Shown: positions 25,780 to 35,135, numbered from the stretch's first letter. The stretch: 64,000 bases of DNA from JAJPHF01 sp035293805 (GCA_035293805.1 DATGMD010000062.1:65961-129960), one strand, 5' to 3'. Notes: generated by a model from the sequence alone, not told the origin. Made by a program: numbers and translations.

Positions 25780-26657
25780 CGCGCGCCGCCCACGGCGCTC
25801 GGCAGCGCCACCTTCAGCAGCCCCGCCTCGCCGGCCAGCAGGGGGATCGGCTCCAGGTGCAGGTGGGGCGCGTCGAGGCACCGCCCCGCCCGCCGCGCGT
25901 CGTAGCGGCGGCCGCAGCCGGCGCAGGCCAGCGCGTCGGCGGCGAGGGCGCCGTCCGCCAGCGACTGCCCGCACGCCGGGCACGCGGGACGGTAGGCGTA
26001 GTAGTCGTCGCCCAGCTTCAAGAACAGCACCGCCTCCCCGGCCACGTCCTTTAGCAGCAGCCCGCCGCCGGCCAGCTGCGGCAGCGCCCCGGCGGTCGTC
26101 CACGCGCTAGACCGCTCCGCCGGCGGCGGGGCCACCGCCGGCGGACGGTCCACGAAGGTGATGGGCCGCGGCGGCTGCGCCACGCCCTCGGCCTCGATGC
26201 CCTCCAGATCTGGGGCGGCTTGCAGGATGGCCTCCTCGATGGCCAGCTTCAGCGTCATCGCCGACGACGGGCAGCCGCTGCAGCTTCCCTGGAGCCGCAG
26301 GCGGGCGACGCCCTCCTCGACGCCGAGTAGCTCCACGTTGCCGCCGTGCGACGCCAGGTAGGGCCGCACGTCCTCCAGCGCGCGCCGCACCCGCGTCTCG
26401 ACAGCGAGTGGGTGCAGCCCGTGCAGCAGCAGCAGGTGCGACACTAGCTCGTCCCCCGCCAGCGCCTCGACCAGCCCGTCGCCGCCTGTCGCCGCCGCGC
26501 TCGCCAGGATGCGGGCCAGCCCCTCGCCGTACAGCTCGAGGAGGCCCTGCACGGCCTCGGCCGCCGCCGCCCGCGCCGTCGCGTCGGGCAGCGCCTCGAT
26601 CGCCGCGAGCCGCGCCTCGACCGCGGCGACGCGCGCCTGCACCGTCGTGTCGTCCAA
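25776..26657 (-). CDS. NifU C-domain / Rieske-like fusion protein with all-cysteine site
   Basis: A 293-residue protein. No ATG or GTG fits, and TTG 26657 lies 8 nt after AAGGGA, so I take it as the start. Residues about 80-155 are a NifU C-terminal (Nfu) scaffold domain: 'VRPYLASHGGNVELLGV' and 'GSCSGCPSSAMTLK' with Cys126 and Cys129. After a Pro linker, residues 185-285 look like a Rieske ferredoxin ('ALACAGCGRRYDARRAGRCL', 'PHLHLEPIPL'), but the two expected histidine ligands are cysteines (Cys226, Cys229, Cys245, Cys248). It would thus bind a normal [2Fe-2S] cluster or zinc. It directly follows the large subunit gene and could carry electrons from the hydrogenase. Confidence 0.85.
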   Translation of the reverse strand: MDDTTVQARVAAVEARLAAIEALPDATARAAAAEAVQGLLELYGEGLARILASAAATGGDGLVEALAGDELVSHLLLLHGLHPLAVETRVRRALEDVRPYLASHGGNVELLGVEEGVARLRLQGSCSGCPSSAMTLKLAIEEAILQAAPDLEGIEAEGVAQPPRPITFVDRPPAVAPPPAERSSAWTTAGALPQLAGGGLLLKDVAGEAVLFLKLGDDYYAYRPACPACGQSLADGALAADALACAGCGRRYDARRAGRCLDAPHLHLEPIPLLAGEAGLLKVALPSAVGGAR

Positions 26658-26692
26658 CGCCGTCGTCCCTTCTCGGCGGGGTGGACCGCCCC

Positions 26693-28480
26693 CTAGCCGC
26701 GCACCCCGAACGTCGGCGAGTGGCGCTGCTCCAGCACCTTGCCGTCGCCCAGGTACATGTGGACGCCGCAGGGCAGGCAGGGATCGAAGCTGCGCACGGC
26801 GCGCATGATGTCGATGCCCTTGAAGTTCTCGCGGCCGTTCTCCTCGAAGATCGGCATGCCCTGCACCGCGTCCTCGTACGGCCCCGGCGTGCCGTAGGAG
26901 TCGCGCGGGCTGGCGTTCCACGGCGTCGGCGGGTAGGGATGGTAGTTGGCGATCTTGCCGTCGCGGATGACCAGGTGGTGTGACAGCACGCCGCGCACCG
27001 CCTCGTGGAAGCCGCAGCCAATCGCCTCGTCGGGCACCTCGAAGTCCTGGAACACCTTGACGTCGCCCGCGCGGACGTGCTCGAACGCCTTGTCGAGGAG
27101 GAAGAAGGCTGCCGCCGCGGCGTAGGCGAGGAAGTAGATGCGCGCCCGGTCGCGCTCGATCGCGTTCGACCACTGCGGGATCTTCCACTCGAACTGGAAC
27201 TCGGGCTGCGCCGCCGACTTCGGCAGGTTGATCTGGACGCTGTGGCCCGTGGACTTGACGTAGCCGATGTCCACCAGGCCTGCCAGCGCGGTGGCCCACA
27301 GCCGGGCAAGCGGCCCGCCGCCGGTGTCCAGCGCCAGGTAGTCGCCCGTACGCTGGTCGTACCAGCGCGGGCTCATCACCCAGCTATAGTTGCCGCCCTC
27401 CAGGTCGCGCTTCTGCGGCTTGGGGATCGTGGTCTGGTTCCACGGGTGCCGCTTGTCGATGGGATTGCCCAGCGGGTCGCGCGTGACGAACGTCTCCTCG
27501 TTCTCCCAGTCCTGGTAGTACGAGCTGCCCAGCAGGATGCGGATGCCGAGGTTGATGTCCACCAGGCTCGTGGTGACGAGCTGGCCGTCCACGACGATGC
27601 CCGGCGTGACGTACATCGCCCGGCCCCAGTCGGCCATGTGCTCGTACTTGTAATCGCAGACGTAGGGGTTCTGGAACGAGCCCCAGCAGCCCAGCAGCAC
27701 CCGCCGCTGGCCCACCTTCTCGTAGCCCGGCAGGGCGTCGTAGAAGAAGTCGAACACGTCGTCGTTCATCGGCACGATCTTCTTCACGAAGTCCAGGAAG
27801 CGCATCAGCCGCACCAGGTAGTCGCTGAACACCTGCGGCGTGACGACCGTGCCCACCCCGCCCGGATAGATCGTCGAGGGATGCACGTGGCGCCCCTCCA
27901 TCAGGCAGAACATCTCGCGGGTGAGGCGGCTCATCTGCAGCGCCTCTTTGTACGTCTGCCCGGTGAAGGGGTTGAAGGAGCGCATGATGTCGGCGATGGT
28001 GCGGAAGCCGTGGATGTCGGCGTGCGGCGCCGCGGCCTGCTCGGCCTTCTCCAGCAGCTTGGGGTTCGTCTCCTTCACCATCTGCTCGCAGAAGTCCACG
28101 AACACCAGGTTGTCCTGGAAGATCGCGTGGTCGAACATGTACTCGGCCGCCTCGCCGAGGTTGGAGATCCACTCCGCCATGTTCGGCATGGCGATGCCAT
28201 ACGCCATGTTCTGCGCGTAGACGGAGCAGACGGCGTGGTTGTCGCCGCAGATGCCGCAGATGCGGCTGGTGATGAAGTGCGCGTCGCGCGGGTCCTTGCC
28301 TTTCATGAACACGCTGTAGCCGCGGAAGATGGAGGAGGTGCTCTTGCACTCGACGACTTCGCGGTTGTCGAAGTCGATCTTGGTGTAGATGCCCAGGTTC
28401 CCGATGATCCGCGTGATCGGGTCCCAGGACATGCTCACGAGGTTCCGGGTCTGTGGCGGGGTTGCCTCTCGAACGGCCAC
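26693..28480 (-). CDS. hhyL: [NiFe]-hydrogenase large subunit, group 1h (actinobacterial, high-affinity type)
   Basis: A 595-residue catalytic subunit, GTG 28480. The nickel-binding L1 motif is 'SRICGICGDNHAVCS' (Cys75, Cys78) and the L2 motif is 'FDPCLPCGVHMY' (Cys568, Cys571, His574). Twenty-one residues after His574 should be cut off by the M52 protease encoded downstream. The 'GICGDNHA' and 'PCGVHMY' variants are those of group 1h enzymes, which oxidise H2 at atmospheric concentrations and tolerate O2. The gene lies 16 bp after the small subunit. No cytochrome b or quinone-reactive subunit is near; electrons may leave through the Rieske-like fusion protein next in the operon (inference). 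Confidence 0.97.
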   Translation of the reverse strand: MAVREATPPQTRNLVSMSWDPITRIIGNLGIYTKIDFDNREVVECKSTSSIFRGYSVFMKGKDPRDAHFITSRICGICGDNHAVCSVYAQNMAYGIAMPNMAEWISNLGEAAEYMFDHAIFQDNLVFVDFCEQMVKETNPKLLEKAEQAAAPHADIHGFRTIADIMRSFNPFTGQTYKEALQMSRLTREMFCLMEGRHVHPSTIYPGGVGTVVTPQVFSDYLVRLMRFLDFVKKIVPMNDDVFDFFYDALPGYEKVGQRRVLLGCWGSFQNPYVCDYKYEHMADWGRAMYVTPGIVVDGQLVTTSLVDINLGIRILLGSSYYQDWENEETFVTRDPLGNPIDKRHPWNQTTIPKPQKRDLEGGNYSWVMSPRWYDQRTGDYLALDTGGGPLARLWATALAGLVDIGYVKSTGHSVQINLPKSAAQPEFQFEWKIPQWSNAIERDRARIYFLAYAAAAAFFLLDKAFEHVRAGDVKVFQDFEVPDEAIGCGFHEAVRGVLSHHLVIRDGKIANYHPYPPTPWNASPRDSYGTPGPYEDAVQGMPIFEENGRENFKGIDIMRAVRSFDPCLPCGVHMYLGDGKVLEQRHSPTFGVRG

Positions 28481-28496
28481 TGCTCCTGCCTCCTCG

Positions 28497-29588
28497 CTAG
28501 CGCGGCCAGCGCGGGTTGTAGCCCGTCGTCAGCGCCGGGCCCTTGTGGCGCCACTTCGGCTCCCGGTTGACGGCGTGGTTGGTGATGCCGCGCAGGCGGC
28601 GAATCAGCGCCCCGTAGACGGTCGTCACGTTCGAGGAGACGGTCCCGCCCGGCGGCTCGTCCATGAACGGCATGAACTTGTCGGGGAAGCCCGGCATGGT
28701 GCAGCCGATACAGATGCCGCCGACGTTCGGGCAGCCGCCGATGCCCGCCATCCAGCCGCGCTTCGGCACGTTGCAGTTGACGACCGGTCCCCAGCAGCCG
28801 GTCTTGACCAGGCACTTCGGCGAGTTGTAGTCCAGCGCGAAGTCGCCCTGCTCGTAGTACCCGGCGCGGTCGCAGCCCTCGTGGACCGTCTTCCCGAACA
28901 GCCAGGTGGGGCGCAGCGCATCGTCGAGGGGGATCATCGGCGAGAGCCCGGCCGCCTGGTAGAGCAGCCAGAGCAGCGTCTCCATGAAGTTGTCCGGCTG
29001 CACCGGGCACCCCGGCACGTTCACGATCGGCAGGCCGGCCTTGGAGCGGAAGTCCCAGCCGAGATAGTCCGCCAGGCCCATGCAGCCAGTAGCGTTGCCC
29101 GCCATCGCGTGGATGCCGCCGTAGGCTGCGCAGGTGCCGATCGCCACGACCGCCCAGGCGCGCGGCGCCAAGCGGTCGAGCCACGTATTGAGCGTGATCG
29201 GCTCGCCCGTGGCCGGGTCGTTGCCCATGGACGTCCAGTAGCCGTCGCCGTTGATGTTCTCGTTGGGGATCGAGCCCTCGACGACCAGGACGAACGGGTC
29301 CAGCTCGCCCCGGGCCGCCTGGTGGAAGGCTGCCATGAACTCCTGCCCGCCCAACGAGTAGGCCAGGACCTTGTTGTGCAGGTGGACCTTTGGCAGCCCC
29401 GGAATCACGCCCAGCACAACGTCCTCGAGGCTCGGCTGCATCGCGGCCGTGACCGACACCGTGTCGCCGTCGCAGCTCATCCCTTCCGAGGTCCACAGGA
29501 TGTGGACTTCGTCCACGCCGCGCGCCGCTCCTTGCCGCTCCTGGCTAGACGTCGCCTGGTTGGGGATGTCGGATGGGGTTCTAGCCAC
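28497..29588 (-). CDS. hhyS: [NiFe]-hydrogenase small subunit, group 1h
   Basis: A 363-residue iron-sulfur subunit. GTG 29588 is preceded by AGGAGG with 8-nt spacing. It is the promoter-proximal gene of the operon. In place of the usual 'CTGC' near the N-terminus it has 'SCDGD', so the proximal cluster should have Cys39 and Asp42 (3Cys-1Asp), the known oxygen-tolerance feature of this group. Further cluster ligands are in 'GTCAAYGGI', 'VPGCPVQPDN', 'EGCDRAGYYEQGDF', 'CLVKTGCWGP' and 'CPNVGGICIGCTMPGFPDKF'. There is no Tat signal, as in other group 1h enzymes, so the enzyme is cytoplasmic or on the inner membrane face. Confidence 0.97.
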   Translation of the reverse strand: MARTPSDIPNQATSSQERQGAARGVDEVHILWTSEGMSCDGDTVSVTAAMQPSLEDVVLGVIPGLPKVHLHNKVLAYSLGGQEFMAAFHQAARGELDPFVLVVEGSIPNENINGDGYWTSMGNDPATGEPITLNTWLDRLAPRAWAVVAIGTCAAYGGIHAMAGNATGCMGLADYLGWDFRSKAGLPIVNVPGCPVQPDNFMETLLWLLYQAAGLSPMIPLDDALRPTWLFGKTVHEGCDRAGYYEQGDFALDYNSPKCLVKTGCWGPVVNCNVPKRGWMAGIGGCPNVGGICIGCTMPGFPDKFMPFMDEPPGGTVSSNVTTVYGALIRRLRGITNHAVNREPKWRHKGPALTTGYNPRWPR

Positions 29589-29871
29589 AGCCGCTGCCTC
29601 CTACTCTGGGGTCCCAGCCCCATCTTGCAACGCGGAGCGTGAGGTCAGCCTGTACGCGCCTCCCCTGCGCCTGAACACGCCCTGAACGAAACTGCTTGCG
29701 AGGCGCCTCGCATGGAATCATCTCGCGTGCTAAGCTGCCCCCACCGGCGACGAGCGGCAGGGCGCGGGACCACAGAGCGCGTGCCACGCCCGACGACGAG
29801 CGCTGGCGGGCCGGGGAAGCGCCGCAAGCGCCCTGACCCGGCGCGCGACGCCGATCAGGAGATGGAGGACT

Positions 29872-30978
29872 ATGGCACGCGAGGCGAGTGCGGCACGCTG
29901 GCTGGCGCTGGGCCTGGCGCTGGTCGTGGCCCTCGGGACCGCGGGCTGCTCGGGCGGCTCGCCGCAGCCGGCGCCCGCGCCCACGCCGACCGTGCGCCCC
30001 GCGCGCACCGGCCAGGAGCGCGGCGCCGAGCGCCCGAGTCGCGCGAGCGCGAGCAGCCGCAGCCGGCGCGTGCAAGGTGAATCGGTCCCCGGCCTGCTCG
30101 TCGAGCCCGACGAGGGCCGCACGGCCATCGAGCGGGCGATCAACGGCGCTCAGCAGAGTGTGGACCTCGTCATCTACCTGCTCTCCGACCGGCAGACCAT
30201 CGCCGCGCTCAAGGCCGCCCAGGCCCGCGGCGTCCGCGTGCGCGTGATGCTGGAGGAGCATCCCTACGGCGGCGGGCCGGGCAATGGCGCGGTCGCGCAA
30301 GACCTCCAGGCCGCCGGCGTGACGACCGCCTGGTCAAACCCCGCCTTTCGCCTCACCCACCAGAAGACGCTCGTGCTCGACGGGTCTACCGCCTGGGTGA
30401 TGACGCTGAATCTCACGGCCAGCGCCTTCACCCGCAACCGCGAGTTCGCCGTGCGCGTCACCGACCCGGCCGCCGTCGCCGAGATCGAGCAGGTGTTCGA
30501 GGCCGACTGGGACCGCCAGGCGGTCCACCCCGGCCAGCCCAGCCTCGTCTGGAGCCCCGACAACTCGCGCGCCAAGACCCTGGACGTCATCCGCGGCGCC
30601 AAGCGCACGCTGGAGATCTACAACGAGGAGATGCAGGACGCCGAGACCGAGCAGGCGCTCGCGCAAGCGGCGCAGCGCCAGGTCGCGGTGCGGGTGCTGA
30701 TGACGGGCGGCGGCGGCGGCAACGACCCGAACGAGCCCGGCCGCCAGCGCATCAGCCAGGCCGGCGCCCAGGTGCGCTTGATCGCGACGCCCTACATTCA
30801 CGCCAAGATGATCCTGGCGGACGAGGGCGCCAGCGGGGCGGGCGCCTTCGTCGGCTCCGAGAACATCTCGACCGCCTCGCTCGACCAGAACCGGGAGCTA
30901 GGCGTGCTGGTGAGCGACGCGACCTACCTGCACCGCCTCCACGACGTGTTCGAGCACGACTGGAGCGAGGCCCACTGA
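29872..30978 (+). CDS. Phospholipase D-like lipoprotein
   Basis: A 368-residue exported protein from ATG 29872 (GGAGG just before). The signal peptide ends 'VALGTAGC' with Cys26 as lipid attachment site; a ~45-residue Pro/Ala/Arg linker follows. Two PLD half-domains are visible: the first HxK box in 'LTHQKTLVLDGSTAWVMTLN', the second in 'YIHAKMILADE' with 'GAFVGSENIS'. Both conserved His-Lys pairs and the trailing Asn or Asp positions are present, so it is probably active as a phosphodiesterase, nuclease or phospholipid hydrolase. It is transcribed divergently from the hydrogenase operon, with 283 bp between them. The next small gene follows after 10 bp. Confidence 0.9.
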   Translation: MAREASAARWLALGLALVVALGTAGCSGGSPQPAPAPTPTVRPARTGQERGAERPSRASASSRSRRVQGESVPGLLVEPDEGRTAIERAINGAQQSVDLVIYLLSDRQTIAALKAAQARGVRVRVMLEEHPYGGGPGNGAVAQDLQAAGVTTAWSNPAFRLTHQKTLVLDGSTAWVMTLNLTASAFTRNREFAVRVTDPAAVAEIEQVFEADWDRQAVHPGQPSLVWSPDNSRAKTLDVIRGAKRTLEIYNEEMQDAETEQALAQAAQRQVAVRVLMTGGGGGNDPNEPGRQRISQAGAQVRLIATPYIHAKMILADEGASGAGAFVGSENISTASLDQNRELGVLVSDATYLHRLHDVFEHDWSEAH

Positions 30979-30988
30979 GGAGCGGCCC

Positions 30989-31327
30989 GTGGCAGCATTT
31001 CGCTTCGATCCCGACAAGTTGGCGGACGCGCTGGAGCGAGCCGGCTACGACGCCGACCCCACCCCGCCCGGCGTAACGCAGCTCAGCGCGCGCCGGGAGG
31101 GCGTGGCCGGCGGCGTGGCCGTCGTCGTGGTCGACGGCGGCGGCCGGCTCCGCTTCACCCTCACCCGCGACGTGGCGCCCGAGCAGGCGCGCGACGTGAC
31201 GCTGGGCGGGCGCACGTACCACCTGGTGGACACCACCACCCGCACCACTGTCGCCCTGCTTACCCTCACCAGCGCGGCCGAGCTCGCCACCTGCCTCGCG
31301 GACCTCGAGCGCGCCGCCGCCGGCTAG
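30989..31327 (+). CDS. Hypothetical protein (112 residues)
   Basis: It starts at GTG 30989 with GAGGAG upstream, 10 bp after the PLD-like gene, so the two are likely co-transcribed. It is a small soluble alpha/beta protein: helix 'DPDKLADALERAGYD', strands 'GVAVVVVDGGGRLRFTLTRD' and 'VTLGGRTYHLVDTTTRTTVA', then a C-terminal helix. There is one cysteine and no signal or motif. I do not recognise the family. Confidence 0.7.
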   Translation: MAAFRFDPDKLADALERAGYDADPTPPGVTQLSARREGVAGGVAVVVVDGGGRLRFTLTRDVAPEQARDVTLGGRTYHLVDTTTRTTVALLTLTSAAELATCLADLERAAAG

Positions 31328-31442
31328 CGCCTCGCCATCGCCCATGCCAACTGGCCCACGCCGGGACACAGATGGCGCCGCTGCGGTACCATTCAGCGGG
31401 CGGCAACGCCCGCTGAATTCGCCGGGGCGGCGGGGGTGAGGC

Positions 31443-32519
31443 ATGGAAAGCAAGCGGCTGTTCAATTTCAGCGCGGGGCCAGCCACGATCCCGCCCGAAG
31501 TGCTCGACGCCTCCGCGCGGGCGCTGCTTGACTACAATGGCATGGGCGCCGGCATCGCCGAGCTGAGCCACCGCGGGCCGGAGGTCGACGCCGTCCTCGA
31601 CGAGACGATCGCCCGCTGCCGCGCCCTGCTAGGCATCCCCGACAATTACGACGTACTGTTCTTGCAGGGCGGCGCCACGCAGCTGTTCACCACGATCCCC
31701 ATGAACTTCCTGCGCGGCTCGGCCGACTACGTCGTCAACGGCGAGTGGACGACGAAGGCGGCCGAGGCGGCCCAGCCCTACGGCACCGTGAACGTCGTCG
31801 GCTCTAGCAAGGCGACCGGCTTCGACCGCACGCCGACCGACTGGCAGCCCACGCCCGATGCCAGCTACCTCTACCTCTGCTCAAACGAGACGATCTACGG
31901 GACGCGCTGGCCCACCTTCCCCAACCATCCCTGCCTGATCGCCGACGTCAGCTCGGAGTTCCTGGCGCGGCCGCTGGACGTCGGCAAGTTCGCGCTGCTG
32001 TTCGGCGGCACCCAGAAGAACCTCGGCATCGCGGGCGTCGTGCTGGCCATCGTGCGGAAAGACCTCTACGAGCGCATCCCCGCCTCGGTGCCGCCGATCT
32101 TCAACTTCCAGGTCCACGCCAAGGCCAAGTCCTGCCTGAACACGCCGCCGACCTTCGGCATCTACGTGCTGCTGGAGACCCTGCGCTGGCTGGAGCGCCA
32201 GGGCGGCCTCGCCGCGATCGAGGAGCGCAACGAGCGCAAGGCGGCGCTCGTCTATGACGCCATCGACGCCGCGCCGGCCTTCTACCGCGCCCCCGTGGCG
32301 AACCGCGCCGATCGCAGCCGCATGAACGTCGTCTTCCGCCTGCCCACCGAGGAGCTAACCGAGCGCTTCCTGGCCGAGGCCGAGGCCCAGGGCATGATCG
32401 GCCTGAAAGGCTACCGTACCGTCGGCGGCGTGCGCGCCAGCCTCTACAACGGCCTGCCCGAAGCCGGCTGCGCCGCCCTCGCCGCGCACATGCGCGCCTT
32501 CGCCGCCGCCCACGCCTGA
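31443..32519 (+). CDS. serC: Phosphoserine aminotransferase SerC
   Basis: A 358-residue class-V PLP enzyme that makes O-phosphoserine from 3-phosphohydroxypyruvate and glutamate. Signatures: 'FNFSAGPATIPPEVL' at the start, 'GIAELSHRGPEVDAV', 'LFLQGGATQLFTTIPMNFL', and the PLP-binding 'LFGGTQKNLGIAG' with Lys192. 'GLKGYRTVGGVRASLYNGLP' closes the C-terminal domain. The length matches bacterial SerC. It stands alone; serA and serB are not in the window. The 115-bp gap upstream contains GC-rich short palindromes. The next gene is convergent. Confidence 0.97.
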   Translation: MESKRLFNFSAGPATIPPEVLDASARALLDYNGMGAGIAELSHRGPEVDAVLDETIARCRALLGIPDNYDVLFLQGGATQLFTTIPMNFLRGSADYVVNGEWTTKAAEAAQPYGTVNVVGSSKATGFDRTPTDWQPTPDASYLYLCSNETIYGTRWPTFPNHPCLIADVSSEFLARPLDVGKFALLFGGTQKNLGIAGVVLAIVRKDLYERIPASVPPIFNFQVHAKAKSCLNTPPTFGIYVLLETLRWLERQGGLAAIEERNERKAALVYDAIDAAPAFYRAPVANRADRSRMNVVFRLPTEELTERFLAEAEAQGMIGLKGYRTVGGVRASLYNGLPEAGCAALAAHMRAFAAAHA

Positions 32520-32612
32520 CGCTCCGATTGGTCCCCGGCTTGGCCCACGTCCCGACGAAAGGCTCCGCCAGCCCCCATCCCCCGGTGGGGAAGGAGGGTC
32601 ACGGACAAGGGG

Positions 32613-33884
32613 TCAGCACTCGACCGAGAGCAAGCCCGGCGGGCGCGCGCCCATGCGGCGCGCGCCCGCCGCCGTGACTTGCACGGTGTCAGCCCAGGTG
32701 ATGCGCTCGCCGCGGTAGTCCGAGTCGCGCGGGTGGGCGCTCGGCTTCACGACGAACACCGTGGACGCTTCGAGCGGGCGGCTGAGCAGGTCGCCCGTGC
32801 CGCCGGCCGCGCGGTTCTCGACCACCAGTGGCCAATCGTCACCCAGCCCGCGGCCGTGGATGATGATGCTCGTCCGGTACTTGGCCGAGCGCTCGCCCAC
32901 GCCGCGCGCCGCGTCGATCACCTCCTGGAACGTGGCGCCGGGGCGCATCGCCGCCAGCGCCGCCGCGAACGCCTCGCGCTGCCACTGGAACATGTCCTGC
33001 ACGTCGGCCGGCACCGGGCCGAGGAACAGCGGCTGCGCCTGCTGCGCGCAATAGCCCGCGTAGCGCGCCTCGATCTCGTTCTGGATGGCGTCGCCCTTCG
33101 CCATCACTCGCTCGGTGGCGATCGTCAGCCGCCGCGAGAGCCGGCCCCACGGCCCCGACAGCCACGAGAGCATGGTGGGAATCTCGCCGCCGTCGGCGAT
33201 CATGGCCTGGATCATGTTGGCGTAGACGACGCTCTCCTGCACGCCCGGCCGCGCGGTGGCGCGCATCGCCTCGACAGCCTTCTCGATAAGGTCTACCGAC
33301 CGCTGCAGCATGGCGATCTCTTCGTCGCTCTTGACGTAGCGCGGGTAGCGGCAGAGGTCCGTGCCGTTCACGATCCGCGCCTGGGGCACCAGCTCGCGGA
33401 CCCGCTCGACGGTGCCCCAGGCGGCCGTGCCCTCGGGCGCGCGGAGCACCCCCGCGAGCCCCGTGATCGCCACGACGAGGTCCGGCTTGCCCAGCTCGGC
33501 CGTTAGCTCCCGGAGCCGCCGGCCGATCGCCTCGCCCCAGCGCCAGTTGGTCGGCCGCAGGTCGCGCAGCCAGAAGGGGGCCGCGATGCCCCAGTAGAGA
33601 TCGTTGATGGCGAACCCCGTCGGCTCGCCTTCGATAGGGAAGACGACGCCCGCGTCCACATTGTTCCCGCCGATCTGCGTCAGGTAGCGCACGTCGCTCT
33701 GCCAGTGGTCCCAATGGCCCGAGTTGTTCGTGCCCACCAGCACGTCCACCCCGGCCCGCGCCATCTCCGCGCGCACGGCCGCCCAGCGCCGGTCGCGCTC
33801 GGCCAGCGAGAAGCGGGGATATGGATACGACAGGTCCTGCGAGCGCGCGTACTCCTGCTGTCCAAGCTCGCGGAGCGCGGCCAT
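32613..33884 (-). CDS. M24 (creatinase/prolidase-fold) family protein lacking metal ligands, 1 of 3
   Basis: A 423-residue protein with the creatinase N-terminal domain (to about residue 185) and the pita-bread C-terminal domain. In active M24 metallopeptidases the C-terminal domain supplies Asp, Asp, His, Glu, Glu. Here the first pair region reads 'QNEIEARYAGYCAQQAQP' (about 264-285; both Asp gone), the first Glu is Lys in 'TVFVVKPS' (near 377), and the last is lost in 'WADTVQVT'. A histidine remains in 'IIIHGRGLGDD'. It is therefore either a metal-free hydrolase like creatinase or a non-catalytic binding protein. The 30-bp gap to its paralogue upstream suggests co-transcription. Confidence 0.88.
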   Translation of the reverse strand: MAALRELGQQEYARSQDLSYPYPRFSLAERDRRWAAVRAEMARAGVDVLVGTNNSGHWDHWQSDVRYLTQIGGNNVDAGVVFPIEGEPTGFAINDLYWGIAAPFWLRDLRPTNWRWGEAIGRRLRELTAELGKPDLVVAITGLAGVLRAPEGTAAWGTVERVRELVPQARIVNGTDLCRYPRYVKSDEEIAMLQRSVDLIEKAVEAMRATARPGVQESVVYANMIQAMIADGGEIPTMLSWLSGPWGRLSRRLTIATERVMAKGDAIQNEIEARYAGYCAQQAQPLFLGPVPADVQDMFQWQREAFAAALAAMRPGATFQEVIDAARGVGERSAKYRTSIIIHGRGLGDDWPLVVENRAAGGTGDLLSRPLEASTVFVVKPSAHPRDSDYRGERITWADTVQVTAAGARRMGARPPGLLSVEC

Positions 33885-33914
33885 GCTCCCTCCTCTGCGT
33901 CGGGCCGGGTGGGC

Positions 33915-35135
33915 TCAGTTCAGGTGCCAGTAGTGCTCGAGCGGCCGCGTGCCCAGGCGCTCGGCACCCGTCGCCGTGACGACGACCGTGTCGCCCACGT
34001 GGCCCACGTCGTCCTGGCCGTTGTAGGTGGTCGTCGGCTTGACGACGAACACGTTGCCCACTTGCAGCGGCGCGGCGTCCACGGCCGGCTGCGATTGGTT
34101 CGTGATGAGCGGCCCGTCGTCGCCCAGCCCGCGCCCGTGCAGCGTGAGCGCCCCGGTCGCCTTCCCGCCGCGGTTGATGCGCTCGGCGGCAGCCTTCAAC
34201 TCGCCGAAGGTGACGCCCGGCCGCATCGCCTGCACGATGTCCCAGAAACACTCAACGGCCGCCGCGTAAGCGTCGGGCGCCCAGGCCGGCACGTCGCCGA
34301 AGGTGACCGACTGGTCGAGCTGGCCCGTGTAGCCGCCCCAGCGGCCCTCGATCTCCACGTGCAGGTAGTCGCCGCTCCGCACCAGTCGGTGCGTGGGCTG
34401 CTCGATGCGGTGGTACGCGGCGCCGAACGGGCCCGACGTCCAGCCGAACATGATCGGCATGCTGCCGCCCGCCGCGATCGCCGCCTGGTACATCTGCGCC
34501 ATGATGAGCGGCTCGAACACACCCACCCGTGCCGTCTGCAGCAGCGCGTGCAGGCTGCGCTCGGCGATCGCGGTGGCCTGGCGCAGGAAGGCGATCTCCT
34601 CGGGGCTCTTCACGAACCGCGCCTCGCCCATCAGGTCGGTCGCGCTGACGAAGCGCGCTTCGGGCAGCGCCGCTTCAAGCTGCCGCACCGCCGTATAGCC
34701 CGCGTAGCCGTCGCGCTGGCGCACGACCGCGTACGCGCCGTGGGTCAGGCCACAGATGCCGATCGTCGCGCGCTGCATGCCCGCTTCCTGCAAGCACTGG
34801 ACGAGCGCGCGCGCCCAACCGCGCCCCGAGCGCATCGTCTCACCTACCCAATCGCCGGCGGGCCAGTAGCCGCCACGATTGGTGATCGCCGTGACCTTGC
34901 CTTCCAGCGGGAAGCAGACCTCGACCTCCTCGCAGTTGTTGCCGAGCTGCGTCAGGTAGCGCACGTCGGCCTGGTTGCGGTTGTGGGTGCCGGTGCTGTT
35001 CAGCCCCACGATGCAGTCGATGCCGTCGCGCCGCATGAGCGCGCGCACGCGGCCCCAGCGCCGCTCGCGCTCCTCCATCGAGAAGGTGGGGAGCTGCCAG
35101 TCCACGAACACCGGATCGCGCATCGCCTCGGCCAT
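33915..35135 (-). CDS. M24 (creatinase/prolidase-fold) family protein lacking metal ligands, 2 of 3
   Basis: A 406-residue paralogue of the downstream gene, with the same changes. The metal-binding segment reads 'HVEIEGRWGGYTGQLDQS' (about 255-275) instead of D...D, 'NVFVVKPTTTY' has Lys in place of the first Glu (near 365), and 'GHVGDTVVVT' lacks the last Glu. The 'LHGRGLGDDGPLI' loop is nearly identical in both proteins, indicating a shared, conserved non-metal active site or ligand pocket. The N-terminal domain contains 'LNSTGTHNRNQADVRYLTQL', also shared. It is probably the first gene of a two-gene unit. The substrate is unknown; C-N bond cleavage of small guanidino or amide compounds is a family-based guess. 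Confidence 0.88.
   Translation of the reverse strand: MAEAMRDPVFVDWQLPTFSMEERERRWGRVRALMRRDGIDCIVGLNSTGTHNRNQADVRYLTQLGNNCEEVEVCFPLEGKVTAITNRGGYWPAGDWVGETMRSGRGWARALVQCLQEAGMQRATIGICGLTHGAYAVVRQRDGYAGYTAVRQLEAALPEARFVSATDLMGEARFVKSPEEIAFLRQATAIAERSLHALLQTARVGVFEPLIMAQMYQAAIAAGGSMPIMFGWTSGPFGAAYHRIEQPTHRLVRSGDYLHVEIEGRWGGYTGQLDQSVTFGDVPAWAPDAYAAAVECFWDIVQAMRPGVTFGELKAAAERINRGGKATGALTLHGRGLGDDGPLITNQSQPAVDAAPLQVGNVFVVKPTTTYNGQDDVGHVGDTVVVTATGAERLGTRPLEHYWHLN

Noticed and set aside
22615..25905. A 1096-codon plus-strand frame across the hydrogenase accessory genes
   Set aside because: It is antisense to five recognisable, tightly packed genes and has only Arg/Pro/Ala-rich sequence.
29589..29871. 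A gene on the plus strand starting at 29712
   Set aside because: The short frame has no ribosome site or family pattern and overlaps the start of the phospholipase D-like lipoprotein. The region is the divergent promoter gap.
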